Shown one piece after another: positions 18,251 to 29,132 of a stretch of DNA of 37,132 bases. Source of the stretch: Burkholderia singularis (lineage in GTDB: Bacteria > Pseudomonadota > Gammaproteobacteria > Burkholderiales > Burkholderiaceae). How positions within the stretch are numbered: position 1 is the first letter of the stretch; the number at the start of each line of letters is the position of its first letter. Under the pieces are notes generated by a model. The model did not search any database and was not told the origin of the DNA. It worked only from the letters and a program-made list of their open reading frames with translations. The stretch lies in NCBI RefSeq assembly GCF_900176645.1, contig NZ_FXAN01000078.1, forward strand, positions 1-37,132. Reading direction: 5' to 3'. Made by a program: the position numbers and the translations under genes.

Positions 18251-19036
18251 TCAGACCGCACTGACGCCTGCGTCCACCGCCAGAATCTGGCCGGTGATGT
18301 GCCGCCCGGCCTGCGATGCGAACAGCAGCAGCGCGCCCGCGAGATCGCCGTCCTCGCCGAGCCGCTTGAGCGGCGCGCCCGCGATCAACTTGTCGGCACC
18401 GATCGCGTCGATCAACCCGTTTGCCATCTTGGTCGGAAAGAAACCCGGCGCGATCGCGTTGACGGTGATTCCGTATTTGCCCCACTCGCCGGCGAGCGCG
18501 CGCGTGAAGTTGACGACCGCGCCCTTGCTGCTGTTGTACGCGATCGTCGTCATCGCGCCCGGTGGATTGCCGCGCAAACCGGCGATCGACGCGACATTGA
18601 CGACCCGCCCCGAGCCGCGCGGAATCATCGAATGCTTGCCGATGCGCTGGGTTAGCAAGAACAGGCCGCGCACGTTCAGGTCGAACACCTTGTCCCATGC
18701 ATCGACGGGGTGATCCTCGGCGGGCGCACCCCAGGTCGCGCCCGCGTTGTTGACAAGAATATCGACATGACCGAGCCGAGCAATCGCTTCGTCCGCGAGC
18801 CGCTCGATCTCGTCGTCCTGCGCGCCGTTCGCGGCGATCCAGTCGGCGTCCACGCCGAGCGCGCGCAACGTCTGCTGCGCGTCGCGCAGCTCATGCTCCT
18901 TGCGCGCCGACACAATCACGCGCGCGCCCGCCTGGCCGAGCGCCGTCGCGAGCTGCAAACCCAAGCCGCGCGAGCCGCCGGTGACGAGGGCGGTCTTGCC
19001 GGTCAGATCGAACAGTTGCTTGATCGATTCGTTCAT
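18251..19036 (-). CDS. SDR-family oxidoreductase (gluconate-5-dehydrogenase/3-oxoacyl reductase-like)
   Basis: This 261-residue short-chain dehydrogenase has TGGSRGLGLQ near residues 17-26, NNAGATWG near 98, the catalytic Ser in NVASIAGLRG and Tyr/Lys in AYNSSKGAV. The C-terminus TGQILAVDAGVSAV is typical of FabG-like members. It is read 47 bp after the acyl-CoA dehydrogenase gene on the minus strand with a ribosome site (GAACTGAAG), so the two form an operon. A role in oxidising the 3-hydroxyacyl product, or in a linked alcohol step, is inferred. Confidence 0.87.
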   Translation of the reverse strand: MNESIKQLFDLTGKTALVTGGSRGLGLQLATALGQAGARVIVSARKEHELRDAQQTLRALGVDADWIAANGAQDDEIERLADEAIARLGHVDILVNNAGATWGAPAEDHPVDAWDKVFDLNVRGLFLLTQRIGKHSMIPRGSGRVVNVASIAGLRGNPPGAMTTIAYNSSKGAVVNFTRALAGEWGKYGITVNAIAPGFFPTKMANGLIDAIGADKLIAGAPLKRLGEDGDLAGALLLFASQAGRHITGQILAVDAGVSAV

Positions 19037-19083
19037 CTTCAGTTCTCCGAAATCCGGATGGGAAGGCATGCAATGGGTTGCGT

Positions 19084-20910
19084 TCAGAACCACGCGTCGC
19101 GCATTTGCAGCGTGGTCGTATCGAGGCTGTCGAGCAGATCGAGCTGCGCGTCGATCTTCGGCAACTCCCAACGGAAAAAGTAGCGGCAGGCGGCGCGCTT
19201 GCCGTCGTGAAAATCGCTGGCGCGACCGCCGGCGGCAAGCATTTGTTCGAGCCATAGCCATGCGACGATCGCATGCCCGAACGCTTCCAGATAAACGCTG
19301 GCATTCGCCAGTCCGGCACGCGGATCGTCCGCCGCAGCCAACCGGCCCGTGACGTCGACGAGCCGCGTCCAACGCCGCGCGAGCGCGTCGCCGAACGCGC
19401 ACGCATCGTCGCGTGCATCGCGCGAACGCGCAATCGTCGAGCCGATCCGCGCATCGAGCGCGTACAGCGCCGCTGAGCCGTCCTGCACGACCTTGCGGCC
19501 GAGCAAATCGAGCGCCTGGATACCGTGCGTACCTTCGTGGATCGCATTCAGCCGATTGTCCCGATAGAGCCGCTCCACCGCGTAGTCGCGCGTGTAACCA
19601 TAGCCGCCGTGAACCTGGATCGCGAGATCATTGGCCGCCAGACACCACTGCGACGGCCAGCTCTTCGCAACCGGCGTCAGGATGTCCAACAGGCGTGCGG
19701 CGCCGGCACGGGCAGCGGGATCGGGATGGGCGCGCGCGTCGTCGACAAGCCGCGCGCAATAAAGAATCAGTGCCAGCCCGCCTTCGACATAAGCCTTCTG
19801 CGCGAGCAGCATCCGGCGCACGTCCGGATGCTCGACGATCGGCACCTGCGGGGCGGCGGCATCCTTGCCGCCTGGGCCGATCGGACGTCCCTGCGGACGA
19901 TTGCGCGCATAGTCGAGCGCATGCAGATAACCGGTATAGCCAAGCGCAACCGCTCCGGCTCCCACACCGATGCGCGCTTCGTTCATCATATGGAACATCG
20001 CCGCAAGCCCGTTCCCAGGTTTGCCGACCAGGTAACCAATCGCGCCCGCGCGCCCTTGCGGGCGATGCCGCGTGCCTTCGCCGAAATTGAGCAGGCAATT
20101 GGTCGTGCCGCGATAGCCCATTTTGTGATTCAGCCCCGCGAGCACGACGTCGTTGCGCTCGCCGCATGCCCCGTCGGCACCGACCAGATATTTGGGCACG
20201 ATGAAAAGCGAAATCCCGCGCGTACCGGCAACCAGGCGGCCGTGCTCGTCCGGAATTTTCGCGAGCACCAGATGAACGATATTGTCGGACAACGCATGAT
20301 CGCCGCCGGAAATCCACATCTTGTTGCCGGTCAGCCGATACTGCGCACCGAACGGCGATTCGCACTCGTAGTCCGCCCGCGTGGTGATGTCGGACAGCGA
20401 CGAGCCCGCCTGCGGTTCCGACAAGCACATCGTCCCTAAAAAGCGGCCGGCCAACTGTGGACGCGCGAACGCATCGATCTGCGCGGAACTGCCGTGCGCG
20501 ACCAACAGATTCGCATTGGCGATCGTCAGGAACGGATACGCCGCCGTCGCGATGTTGGCGGCCTGGAAATAGAGAAACGACGCAGCTTCGACGAGTTTCG
20601 GCAGCCTCATCCCGCCGAGCGCCTCGTCCTGGCCGGCGGCAATGAGCCCGGCGCCGGCGAATGCATTGACCGCCGCGCCGATTTCCGGGATCAACTCCAC
20701 TTGCTCGCCGTTCAAACGCGGTTCTTCACGATCGCTGCGCGCCGCATGTGGCGCAAACAGCTCGGTGGCCATCCGCTCGCACATATCGAGCACCGCGTCG
20801 AACGTTTCGCGGCTGTGTTCGGCGTAGCGCGGCGCGGCCGCCAGCGCAGTCGCGTCGAGCCATTCATACAGCAGGAATTCGAGATCGCGGCGCGAAATCA
20901 GCAGGCTCAT
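19084..20910 (-). CDS. Acyl-CoA dehydrogenase, DmdC-like (about 600 residues)
   Basis: At 608 residues this FAD enzyme belongs to the long acyl-CoA dehydrogenase group (DmdC/FadE with an extra C-terminal domain), not the 380-residue classical type. It shows the substrate/FAD region MCLSEPQAGSSLSDI, KMWISGGDH, and the late Glu in IHEGTHGIQALDLLGRKV that acts as catalytic base in this group. The strong ribosome site GGAGG precedes ATG 20910. It is the first gene of a minus-strand pair with the SDR and shares a divergent promoter region with a second acyl-CoA dehydrogenase. The acyl substrate is unknown; annotation as 3-methylmercaptopropionyl-CoA dehydrogenase should not be taken literally. Confidence 0.9.
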   Translation of the reverse strand: MSLLISRRDLEFLLYEWLDATALAAAPRYAEHSRETFDAVLDMCERMATELFAPHAARSDREEPRLNGEQVELIPEIGAAVNAFAGAGLIAAGQDEALGGMRLPKLVEAASFLYFQAANIATAAYPFLTIANANLLVAHGSSAQIDAFARPQLAGRFLGTMCLSEPQAGSSLSDITTRADYECESPFGAQYRLTGNKMWISGGDHALSDNIVHLVLAKIPDEHGRLVAGTRGISLFIVPKYLVGADGACGERNDVVLAGLNHKMGYRGTTNCLLNFGEGTRHRPQGRAGAIGYLVGKPGNGLAAMFHMMNEARIGVGAGAVALGYTGYLHALDYARNRPQGRPIGPGGKDAAAPQVPIVEHPDVRRMLLAQKAYVEGGLALILYCARLVDDARAHPDPAARAGAARLLDILTPVAKSWPSQWCLAANDLAIQVHGGYGYTRDYAVERLYRDNRLNAIHEGTHGIQALDLLGRKVVQDGSAALYALDARIGSTIARSRDARDDACAFGDALARRWTRLVDVTGRLAAADDPRAGLANASVYLEAFGHAIVAWLWLEQMLAAGGRASDFHDGKRAACRYFFRWELPKIDAQLDLLDSLDTTTLQMRDAWF

Positions 20911-21095
20911 CGACGGGCCTCCGGGCAGTTTTGTCCGTCACAGGCCGGATGCCGCCGTGTTCCGGTTCGCCGCCGGTATACGCACGCAGATACCTCCCGG
21001 CCGTAGCGCATGCGCCCGAGCGCCGCGCGCTTGATCGTCTCCATCTGCCGCCTCCATCGAACCGTCAGGGCCGTTGCGCATCTGTGCCGACTCCG

Positions 21096-21116
21096 AAGTT
21101 TCTCTAAACGAAACTT
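21096..21116. promoter_or_regulatory. Operator-like inverted repeat A, downstream of the minus-strand promoter
   Basis: A perfect 7-bp inverted repeat AAGTTTC-N7-GAAACTT. It begins about 26 bp downstream of the -10 of the minus-strand promoter at 21142-21170. Its sequence and placement match copy B at 21273-21293. Confidence 0.65.
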
Positions 21117-21141
21117 ACGGACCGGATTTCGGCCGTTGAAA

Positions 21142-21170
21142 AATTTAGCACCGCCAGTGGGCGACCGCAA
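21142..21170 (-). promoter_or_regulatory. Candidate promoter for the minus-strand acyl-CoA dehydrogenase operon
   Basis: Read on the minus strand: TTGCGG (21170-21165), 17-bp spacer, TAAATT (21147-21142). Transcription would start near 21135, giving a leader of about 225 bases before ATG 20910. Confidence 0.55.
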
Positions 21171-21220
21171 TACATATCGGCATCGATCCGGGATTTTTCA
21201 AATTTTCCGCAGACTACCGA

Positions 21221-21249
21221 TTGCCAATGCAGAGAGTTGATTCTACGAT
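21221..21249 (+). promoter_or_regulatory. Candidate promoter for the plus-strand acyl-CoA dehydrogenase operon
   Basis: TTGCCA (21221-21226), 17-bp spacer, TACGAT (21244-21249); start point near 21256, about 108 bases before ATG 21364. Confidence 0.55.
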
Positions 21250-21272
21250 ATTGACGGAATACCGCGCGACGT

Positions 21273-21293
21273 TAGTTTCGTCAAACGGAACTT
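21273..21293. promoter_or_regulatory. Operator-like inverted repeat B, downstream of the plus-strand promoter
   Basis: TAGTTTC-N7-GGAACTT, an imperfect version of copy A. It starts 24 bp after the -10 of the plus-strand promoter, nearly the same offset as copy A has from its own promoter, and in the same orientation relative to the gene it serves. Confidence 0.62.
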
Positions 21294-21363
21294 ATCGCCA
21301 CCACTCCGGCATGTATCCCGCGTGCGCAACCCGCCCCTGTTGCCCCAGAGAGCCCGAACCGCC

Positions 21364-22629
21364 ATGAACTTCGACCATTCGCCACGCGTCCAGGCGCTGC
21401 AACGCAAGCTTGCCGCGTTCTTCGACGAGCACATCTATCCGAACGAGCAACGCGTGCATGACGCGGTGGCGGAAAACCGCCGCGCCGGCAATCCATGGCA
21501 ACCGGTGCCGCTCATCGACACGCTGAAGGAAAAAGCCCGGGCCGACGGCCTGTGGAACCTGTTTCTGCCGCAATCGACGCGCGCCCCAGAAGGGTTGTCG
21601 AACCTCGAATATGCGCCGCTGTGCGAAATCATGGGGCGTGTGGACTGGGCACCCGAAGTGTTCAATTGCTCCGCGCCCGACACCGGCAACATGGAAACGC
21701 TCGAACGCTATGGCACGGATACGCAAAAAGACCGTTGGCTGGAACCGTTGCTCGCGGGCGAGATACGCTCTGCATTCCTGATGACCGAACCGGAGGTCGC
21801 ATCGTCCGACGCGACCAACATCCGCTGCTCGATCGTGCGCGACGGCGACGACTACGTGATCAACGGGCGCAAGTGGTTCGCGTCGGGCGCGGGCGATCCG
21901 CGCTGCAAGATCTACATCGTGATGGGCAAGACCGATCCCGCCGCGCCTACCCACCAGCAACAATCGATGGTGCTGGTGCCGGCCGACACGCCCGGCATCA
22001 CTGTCGTGCGCCCGCTATCGGTATTCGGCTACGACGATGCACCGCACGGTCACATGGAAATCGTGCTCGACAACGTTCGCGTGCCGGCGTCGAACATCCT
22101 GCTCGGCGAGGGGCGCGGCTTCGCGATCGCGCAAGGCCGGCTCGGGCCGGGGCGCATTCACCATTGCATGCGCACGATCGGCGTGGCCGAGCGCGCGCTC
22201 GAACTCATGTGCGACCGCCTGCGCGAGCGCGTGGCGTTCGGCAAACCGATCGCCGAGCACAGCGTCTGGCACGAACGTATCGCCGAAGCGCGGTGCGCGA
22301 TCGATCAGGCTCGCCTGCTGACGCTCAAGGCCGCCTACATGATGGACACCGTGGGCAATAAGGATGCACGCAAGGAAATCGCGATGATCAAGGTGGTCGC
22401 GCCGACGATGGCGCTGCGCGTGATCGATTGGGCGATTCAGGCGCACGGCGGCGGCGGCGTGTCGGGAGACTTTCCGCTCGCCGGCGCATATGCGGCAGTA
22501 CGCACGTTGCGTCTCGCCGATGGCCCGGACGAAGTGCATCGCGCGGCAATCGCCAAACTCGAACTTGCCCGCCGCGCGACGCTCGGCGATCCGTCGCTCG
22601 TCGATCTGCCGATCACGCGCGGCAGCTGA
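21364..22629 (+). CDS. Acyl-CoA dehydrogenase (ACAD10/11-like)
   Basis: This 421-residue flavoprotein catalyses alpha-beta dehydrogenation of an acyl-CoA. It has [17 protein letters not shown] (FAD/substrate loop), [11 protein letters not shown], and the C-terminal [19 protein letters not shown] that marks the ACAD10/11-like subgroup. ATG 21364 starts the family sequence; an in-frame upstream ATG at 21322 would add 14 unrelated residues. The quinone oxidoreductase gene follows 36 bp later. It is divergent from the DmdC-like enzyme behind a matched operator pair, so the two are probably co-regulated parts of one pathway. Confidence 0.91.
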   Translation: MNFDHSPRVQALQRKLAAFFDEHIYPNEQRVHDAVAENRRAGNPWQPVPLIDTLKEKARADGLWNLFLPQSTRAPEGLSNLEYAPLCEIMGRVDWAPEVFNCSAPDTGNMETLERYGTDTQKDRWLEPLLAGEIRSAFLMTEPEVASSDATNIRCSIVRDGDDYVINGRKWFASGAGDPRCKIYIVMGKTDPAAPTHQQQSMVLVPADTPGITVVRPLSVFGYDDAPHGHMEIVLDNVRVPASNILLGEGRGFAIAQGRLGPGRIHHCMRTIGVAERALELMCDRLRERVAFGKPIAEHSVWHERIAEARCAIDQARLLTLKAAYMMDTVGNKDARKEIAMIKVVAPTMALRVIDWAIQAHGGGGVSGDFPLAGAYAAVRTLRLADGPDEVHRAAIAKLELARRATLGDPSLVDLPITRGS

Positions 22630-22665
22630 CCCGTTCCCACCCGTTCATCCGGAAATCCGCCCGCC

Positions 22666-23661
22666 ATGAAAGCCATCGTCTGCGAAACTTTCGGCCCGCC
22701 GTCGTCGTTGCGCGTCGCCGAGCTGCCGTCGCCCGAGCCGGGGCCCAAGCAGATCGTCGTGACAACGAAGGTTGCATCGGTCAACTTCCCCGATGCGTTG
22801 ATCATCGAAGGGAAATATCAGTTCAAGCCCGAACCGCCGTTCGTGCCCGGCTGCGAGCTTGCCGGCATCGTGAAGGCGGTCGGCGCCGGCGTGGCGCGCG
22901 TGAAGCCCGGCGACGCCGTCGCCGCCATCGTGCCCACAGGCGGCTATGCGCAAGAGATTCTGCTCGCCGAGCACGACGCGATCCCGCTGCCGCTGGGGCT
23001 TGGCGAGCAGGAGCTAGAGAGCGCGGCCAGTTTCATGCTGACTTACGGCACCTCGTATCACGCATTGAAGGACCGCGCGAAACTGCAGGCGGGCGAGACG
23101 CTGCTCGTGCTCGGCGCAGCGGGTGGCGTGGGGCTCGCGGCCGTCGAGCTGGGCAAGCTGCTTGGCGCGCGCGTGATCGCCGCGGCGTCGAGCGACGACA
23201 AGCTCGCAGTCGCGCGCCGCCACGGCGCCGACGAGACGATCAACTATGCGGCCGAGGATTTGCGCGCACGGCTCAAGGCGCTGTGTCCGACAGGCGGCGT
23301 CGACGTTGTCTACGATCCGGTCGGCGGCGATCTCGCGGAGCCCGCGCTGCGCAGCGTCGGCTGGAACGGCCGTTATCTCGTCGTCGGCTTCGCGGCCGGC
23401 CAAATCCCAAAGCTGCCGCTCAATCTGACGCTGCTCAAAGGCAGCGCGATCGTCGGCGTGTTCTGGGGCGAGTTCACTCGGCGCGAGCCGCAGCGCAACA
23501 TCGAAAACGTCAAGCAGCTATTCGCATGGTTGCGCGAGGCCAAGCTCCGCCCGTTCGTGTCCGCACGCTATCCGCTGTCGCAAGCGCCGCGTGCGCTGGA
23601 GGCGATGCTGGCACGGCAAGTGACCGGCAAGATCGTGATTCTGCCTCAGCAAGTGGAGTAA
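22666..23661 (+). CDS. NADPH:quinone oxidoreductase-family protein (zinc-independent MDR)
   Basis: This 331-residue medium-chain dehydrogenase/reductase has the N-terminal GroES-like fold (FVPGCELAGIV near residues 58-68, lacking the zinc-binding Cys cluster) and the NADPH motif LGAAGGVGLAAVEL near 147-160. The C-terminus (ALEAMLARQVTGKIVILP) is standard for QorA-like proteins. Family members reduce quinones or act as enoyl-CoA/acyl-CoA reductases; next to an acyl-CoA dehydrogenase the latter is possible. It is co-directional with the dehydrogenase, 36 bp apart, and ends near a GC-rich inverted repeat (23698-23728) that lacks a T-tract. Confidence 0.88.
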   Translation: MKAIVCETFGPPSSLRVAELPSPEPGPKQIVVTTKVASVNFPDALIIEGKYQFKPEPPFVPGCELAGIVKAVGAGVARVKPGDAVAAIVPTGGYAQEILLAEHDAIPLPLGLGEQELESAASFMLTYGTSYHALKDRAKLQAGETLLVLGAAGGVGLAAVELGKLLGARVIAAASSDDKLAVARRHGADETINYAAEDLRARLKALCPTGGVDVVYDPVGGDLAEPALRSVGWNGRYLVVGFAAGQIPKLPLNLTLLKGSAIVGVFWGEFTRREPQRNIENVKQLFAWLREAKLRPFVSARYPLSQAPRALEAMLARQVTGKIVILPQQVE

Positions 23662-23785
23662 CGCGGCCGGCAACTGGTGGCGAGCAGAGCGACAAAAGGC
23701 GGCGGCGCCGTTAGCAAGCCGCGCCGCCAGCAGCACACACGGCTTGTTTCGGATGCCGAATCACGTGACGCGGCCTGGCCGGTGC

Positions 23786-24739
23786 TTAGCGCGACTGCGC
23801 CGTGCCAGCTTCGCGCAGCGAACGCGCTTCGTAGATCTTCAGATGGTTGTATGCCACGCGCAATAGCGAAATCGCGGCGCCTGTCTGCTCGGCATCGCCG
23901 CCGCGTGCAAGCAGATCGCCAATCACATGATCTGCTTCGACGCGCGCGTGCTGCTCGACATCGCGCATCATCGACGCGGTCAAATCGGATGGCGTCAACA
24001 GCATCTTTTGCATGCGCGCGACGAATTCGCCGCTCGGCTCGTAGCCGTTGCGCTGAGCCAGCGCGCTGCATTCGCCCAGCATCGTTTCAAGCAGGCGCTT
24101 GCCATCCGGAGCACTCAAAATATCGCCGACCGAGCCCCGGAAGAGTGACGTGCTTGCAGCGAGCGTCGCGAGAAAGACCCATTTCTCCCACATGCGCGCA
24201 ATGATCGCTTCGCTCGCCGTCACGTCGAAGCCGGCGCCGCCGAGCGTATCGGCCACCGCCTGCACGCGGGCGGACACGCCGCCATCCAACTCGCCGAACG
24301 ACACGGCATGAAGGTCGTTCAGATGCACGACGTGCTGCGAACCATCGAGCGCGGCGGCAATGACGCACAAGCCGCCCAGCACCCGCGCCCGCCCGAACTT
24401 CGCCTGCAATATGTCGAGATGGCGCATCCCGTTGAGCACTGGCAGGATCAGCGTGTTCTCGCCGACGAACGGTGCGAACGACGCGATCGCATCGTCCAGG
24501 CTATACGCCTTGCAACTCAGGAAAACAAGATCAAACGGTTCGTGAGCATCGCCCGCCCGAATGGTTTTGACATCGGTCAGCGTCAGATCGCCGCGCGGGC
24601 TGTGAATCACCAGGCCATCGCGCTCGAGCGCCTGCGCACGGGCATCCCGCACGAGAAACGTCACATCGCGGCCTGCCGCCGCAAGACGCCCGCCGAAATA
24701 ACCGCCGGTCGCGCCCGCCCCCACCACCAGAATTCGCAT
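23786..24739 (-). CDS. panE: Ketopantoate-reductase family protein (PanE/ApbA)
   Basis: This 317-residue NADPH-dependent reductase has the glycine-rich MRILVVGAGATGGYFGG at residues 1-17, the LSCKAY segment with its conserved Lys, and the C-terminal TASMMRDVEQH-R-E region that contacts substrate in PanE. ATG 24739 begins the nucleotide fold and has GAGG about 12 bases upstream. The central catalytic region reads MWEKWVFLATLAAST, typical of the many PanE paralogues rather than the canonical enzyme, so it may reduce another 2-ketoacid. Surrounding genes do not concern pantothenate. Confidence 0.83.
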   Translation of the reverse strand: MRILVVGAGATGGYFGGRLAAAGRDVTFLVRDARAQALERDGLVIHSPRGDLTLTDVKTIRAGDAHEPFDLVFLSCKAYSLDDAIASFAPFVGENTLILPVLNGMRHLDILQAKFGRARVLGGLCVIAAALDGSQHVVHLNDLHAVSFGELDGGVSARVQAVADTLGGAGFDVTASEAIIARMWEKWVFLATLAASTSLFRGSVGDILSAPDGKRLLETMLGECSALAQRNGYEPSGEFVARMQKMLLTPSDLTASMMRDVEQHARVEADHVIGDLLARGGDAEQTGAAISLLRVAYNHLKIYEARSLREAGTAQSR

Positions 24740-25059
24740 GGTTAAAAATCCTCGCTGTATCGTCATTTGCATCGAACGCGCCGAAGCCGTTTCGTGATGC
24801 ATGTGGGCGAGAGGGTAGCGCAAATTGCCGACGCGCGTCACTCGTCATTCCGATGGGCGATTGATCCGGGCACGGCAAATCACCGCAAAACCGCCGCAAT
24901 AAAACCGCAGAAGATGCCGACGCGGTGCTTGCGCACGGATCGATCAAGCCGTGCTGCTACGGTCACGCCGTCTCGGGCGCGACGATGCGCTGCCTGAGTC
25001 ACACGACAAAACCGGCACTCGCGGCCTGCTGTCCGGTGCCCCGCGCTGCGATTTTCCGC
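24740..25059. other. Intergenic region between two minus-strand genes
   Basis: About 320 bp without a convincing ORF, strong terminator or clear promoter. It is slightly A-rich near 24890-24910. Confidence 0.35.
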
Positions 25060-25500
25060 TCAACTTTTCTTTTTATAGGCAGGCAGACTCTCCCCCAAAC
25101 GCGCGCCCATTTCCGCGCCGAGTGCCTGCAATCCACTCAGCGGCCGCACCATCACTTCGAACTCGACAATCTTCCCGTGCTCGTCGAAGCGGATCAAATC
25201 GACCCCCTTCAAATTCTTGTCGCCCACGCGCGCGCTGAATTCGAGCGCGACGTTCAAACCGTCGTCGGTAGCCCACTGACGATGATAGGTAAATTCCTCG
25301 AACACCTTGATCACCGTATTCAACGCCAAAACCAGCGCCTGTGCCGATATATAAGCCGAGTTCGCCATCGGTGAGCGGAACACGGCATCCGGATGAACAA
25401 TCGTGGCAAGCTCGCTCAGATCGCGCTTGTCGATCATTGCGTGCCACTGCTCGAGCGCGGGCGCGACGCACGGTTGAAGGCCCCTGGGCATCTGAGTCAT
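25060..25500 (-). CDS. SnoaL/NTF2-like protein
   Basis: This 146-residue single-domain protein has the cone-shaped alpha+beta pattern of nuclear-transport-factor-2-like proteins: an N-terminal helix (ALEQWHAMIDKRDLSELATIVHPDAVFRSP), then beta strands ending DLIRFDEHGKIVEFEVMVRP. Members bind or isomerise small hydrophobic molecules, or are orphan domains. ATG 25500 has GGAG about 8 bases upstream; a longer in-frame start (25578) would overlap fadH and is unlikely. It is 56 bp downstream of fadH on the same strand, probably the second gene of that operon. Function unknown. Confidence 0.8.
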   Translation of the reverse strand: MTQMPRGLQPCVAPALEQWHAMIDKRDLSELATIVHPDAVFRSPMANSAYISAQALVLALNTVIKVFEEFTYHRQWATDDGLNVALEFSARVGDKNLKGVDLIRFDEHGKIVEFEVMVRPLSGLQALGAEMGARLGESLPAYKKKS

Positions 25501-25556
25501 GACAATCTCCAACACTGGATTAATAGAATGAACGCCCGCTCGCGCAATGTGCCGGA

Positions 25557-27593
<2,037 letters not shown>

Positions 27594-27595
27594 TT

Positions 27596-27611
27596 ATGCA
27601 ACAAGTTGCAT
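27596..27611. promoter_or_regulatory. Operator-like palindrome 1 of fadH, over the start point
   Basis: ATGCAAC-AA-GTTGCAT, a perfect 7-bp inverted repeat with a 2-bp centre, lies 18 bp before the fadH ATG and overlaps the predicted transcription start (about 27607). Confidence 0.7.
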
Positions 27612-27613
27612 GC

Positions 27614-27643
27614 ATACTACGCCAGCCAAACTCCTTTATGCAA
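27614..27643 (-). promoter_or_regulatory. Candidate fadH promoter
   Basis: On the minus strand: TTGCAT (27643-27638), 18-bp spacer, TAGTAT (27619-27614). The -35 lies inside palindrome 2 and the start point inside palindrome 1. Confidence 0.55.
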
Positions 27644-27654
27644 TCAGTTGCAAT
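27638..27654. promoter_or_regulatory. Operator-like palindrome 2 of fadH, over the -35
   Basis: ATGCAAT-CA-GTTGCAA(T), a near copy of palindrome 1 exactly 42 bp away (four helical turns), so two repressor dimers would sit on the same DNA face. Confidence 0.65.
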
Positions 27655-27923
27655 TTATGGCGTCACTAGGGATTACCCGAATCTTGTTTGGCCTGCCGCC
27701 CCCTCGCCGATCCCACGAACCGTCTATTTCGTACAACGTGCTCACCGGCCGGGCAGCGCCGCAGCATCGTCTGATGAGAGCCGTTCGACAACAGCGGCGC
27801 GAAACCGGCACGATGCGCGCATCACCTGCGAACCGATGAACGGCGCTCGCCGGCTTTGGCATTCGCAATCAAGAACCGGCGCTCGAAATGTCGATGCAAA
27901 CCAACGCGCCGGCGCGCCCGAAC

Positions 27924-28838
27924 TCAATTGCGACGCCCGGGATCGAATTCCGTGCCGCGCACCGCTTGCGCCAGATAGTCGACGAATGATGCGATCCTCG
28001 CGGAAATGGCCGTATTCCGGTAATAGACCGCGTTGATCGGCTGCCGCATATCGAGCGTCTTGCCGGCGAACAGCTGGATAAGACGGCCTTCGCGCCGATC
28101 GCGCATCGTCATGAAATCGGACAGACAAACGATGCCGTTCCCCTGCAGCGCGAGCTGCCTGAGTGTCTCGCCGCTCGACGAGCGGATTGCCGGCTCGGCG
28201 CGATACGGCTCGCCATCCGGCCCGGCGATCGGCCAGAGATTTAGCGACTCCGGCTGATTGAAGCCGAGCAGCACGTGCTTGCGCAAGGCGTCGATGCGTC
28301 GCGGATGGCCGTGCGCTTTCAGATAGTCAGGATTGGCGAGGATTCGCACTCGGCTTGAGCCGATCAGCTTGCCGTGCAAGGTCGAATCCTTCAACCGGCC
28401 GATGCGGATCGCGACATCGGTACGCCGCTCCAGCAAATCGACGATTCCCTCGTTACTGTTCAACTCCAGTTCCACCTCCGGATAGCGTGCGCGGTAACCT
28501 GCCACGAGTGGCACGATCACGTGAAGCATGAACGGCGTCGCCGCATCGATCCGCAGCCGTCCTGACGGATGATCCCGCCGGGCAGTCATCCGCTCCTCGG
28601 CCGTATCCACCGATTCGATGATCGCGCGCGCGTCCTGCAAAAAAGCGCGCCCCTCCTCGGTCAATTCGAGTCGGCGTGTAGTCCGGCGCAGCAGCGTCGT
28701 CCTCAGCTTCTCCTCGAGCCTGCCGAGCGCGCGGCTGGCCGCCGAAATCGTCAGGTCGAGCTGCTGTGCGGCCGCCGTGAGCGAACCTGTATCGACGACG
28801 GTCACGAACGCCTGCAATTCATCCAGCGTGATCTTCAT
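27924..28838 (-). CDS. LysR-family transcriptional regulator
   Basis: The 304-residue regulator has an N-terminal helix-turn-helix (LDELQAFVTVVDTGSLTAAAQQLDLTISAASRALGRLEEKL, with the recognition helix around residues 30-45) and the effector-binding domain from about residue 90. The ATG at 28838 is preferred over an in-frame TTG four codons upstream; neither has a good ribosome site. It is divergent from an MFS exporter gene, the standard layout for a LysR protein and its target. A perfect 15-bp palindrome sits immediately upstream of the start codon. Confidence 0.9.
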   Translation of the reverse strand: MKITLDELQAFVTVVDTGSLTAAAQQLDLTISAASRALGRLEEKLRTTLLRRTTRRLELTEEGRAFLQDARAIIESVDTAEERMTARRDHPSGRLRIDAATPFMLHVIVPLVAGYRARYPEVELELNSNEGIVDLLERRTDVAIRIGRLKDSTLHGKLIGSSRVRILANPDYLKAHGHPRRIDALRKHVLLGFNQPESLNLWPIAGPDGEPYRAEPAIRSSSGETLRQLALQGNGIVCLSDFMTMRDRREGRLIQLFAGKTLDMRQPINAVYYRNTAISARIASFVDYLAQAVRGTEFDPGRRN

Positions 28839-28840
28839 TC

Positions 28841-28855
28841 TTGATTTCAAATCAA
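28841..28855. promoter_or_regulatory. Palindrome at the LysR start, candidate autoregulatory site
   Basis: TTGATTT-C-AAATCAA is a perfect 15-bp palindrome two bases before the LysR ATG, in an AT-rich patch (28841-28890). LysR sites often have this dyad shape. Its position would cover the regulator's own ribosome-binding region. Confidence 0.55.
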
Positions 28856-29132
28856 AATAATTTCATTTATAAACGTATTTTTTTGCAAAAGTAAAGCAGG
28901 CACACTTCGCCCATCCTTGTCGGATCACGAAGCGCTTGCCGGTGCGATGCCGTTCGTGTGGACGACCAGCGCGGCTACGGTTGCGGTGCGCATCGCTCGA
29001 ATGTTCGCCCGCATGGCAGCATTGCACTGTCATGCGTCACCACGAAATCGCTCCCGCCAAGCCCGCGATGTTTTCGCCGACAACTCGCTCAAACGCCTTC
29101 ACATTTCGTTCGCCAGCACAGGAATCCGTCGC

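Noticed and set aside
23698..23728. GC-rich inverted repeat after the quinone oxidoreductase gene as terminator
   Set aside because: The stem is imperfect with a long loop and has no T-tract on either strand; kept only as a remark.
24740..25059. Short frames between panE-like and SnoaL-like genes
   Set aside because: No ribosome sites or family resemblance; composition fits non-coding DNA.
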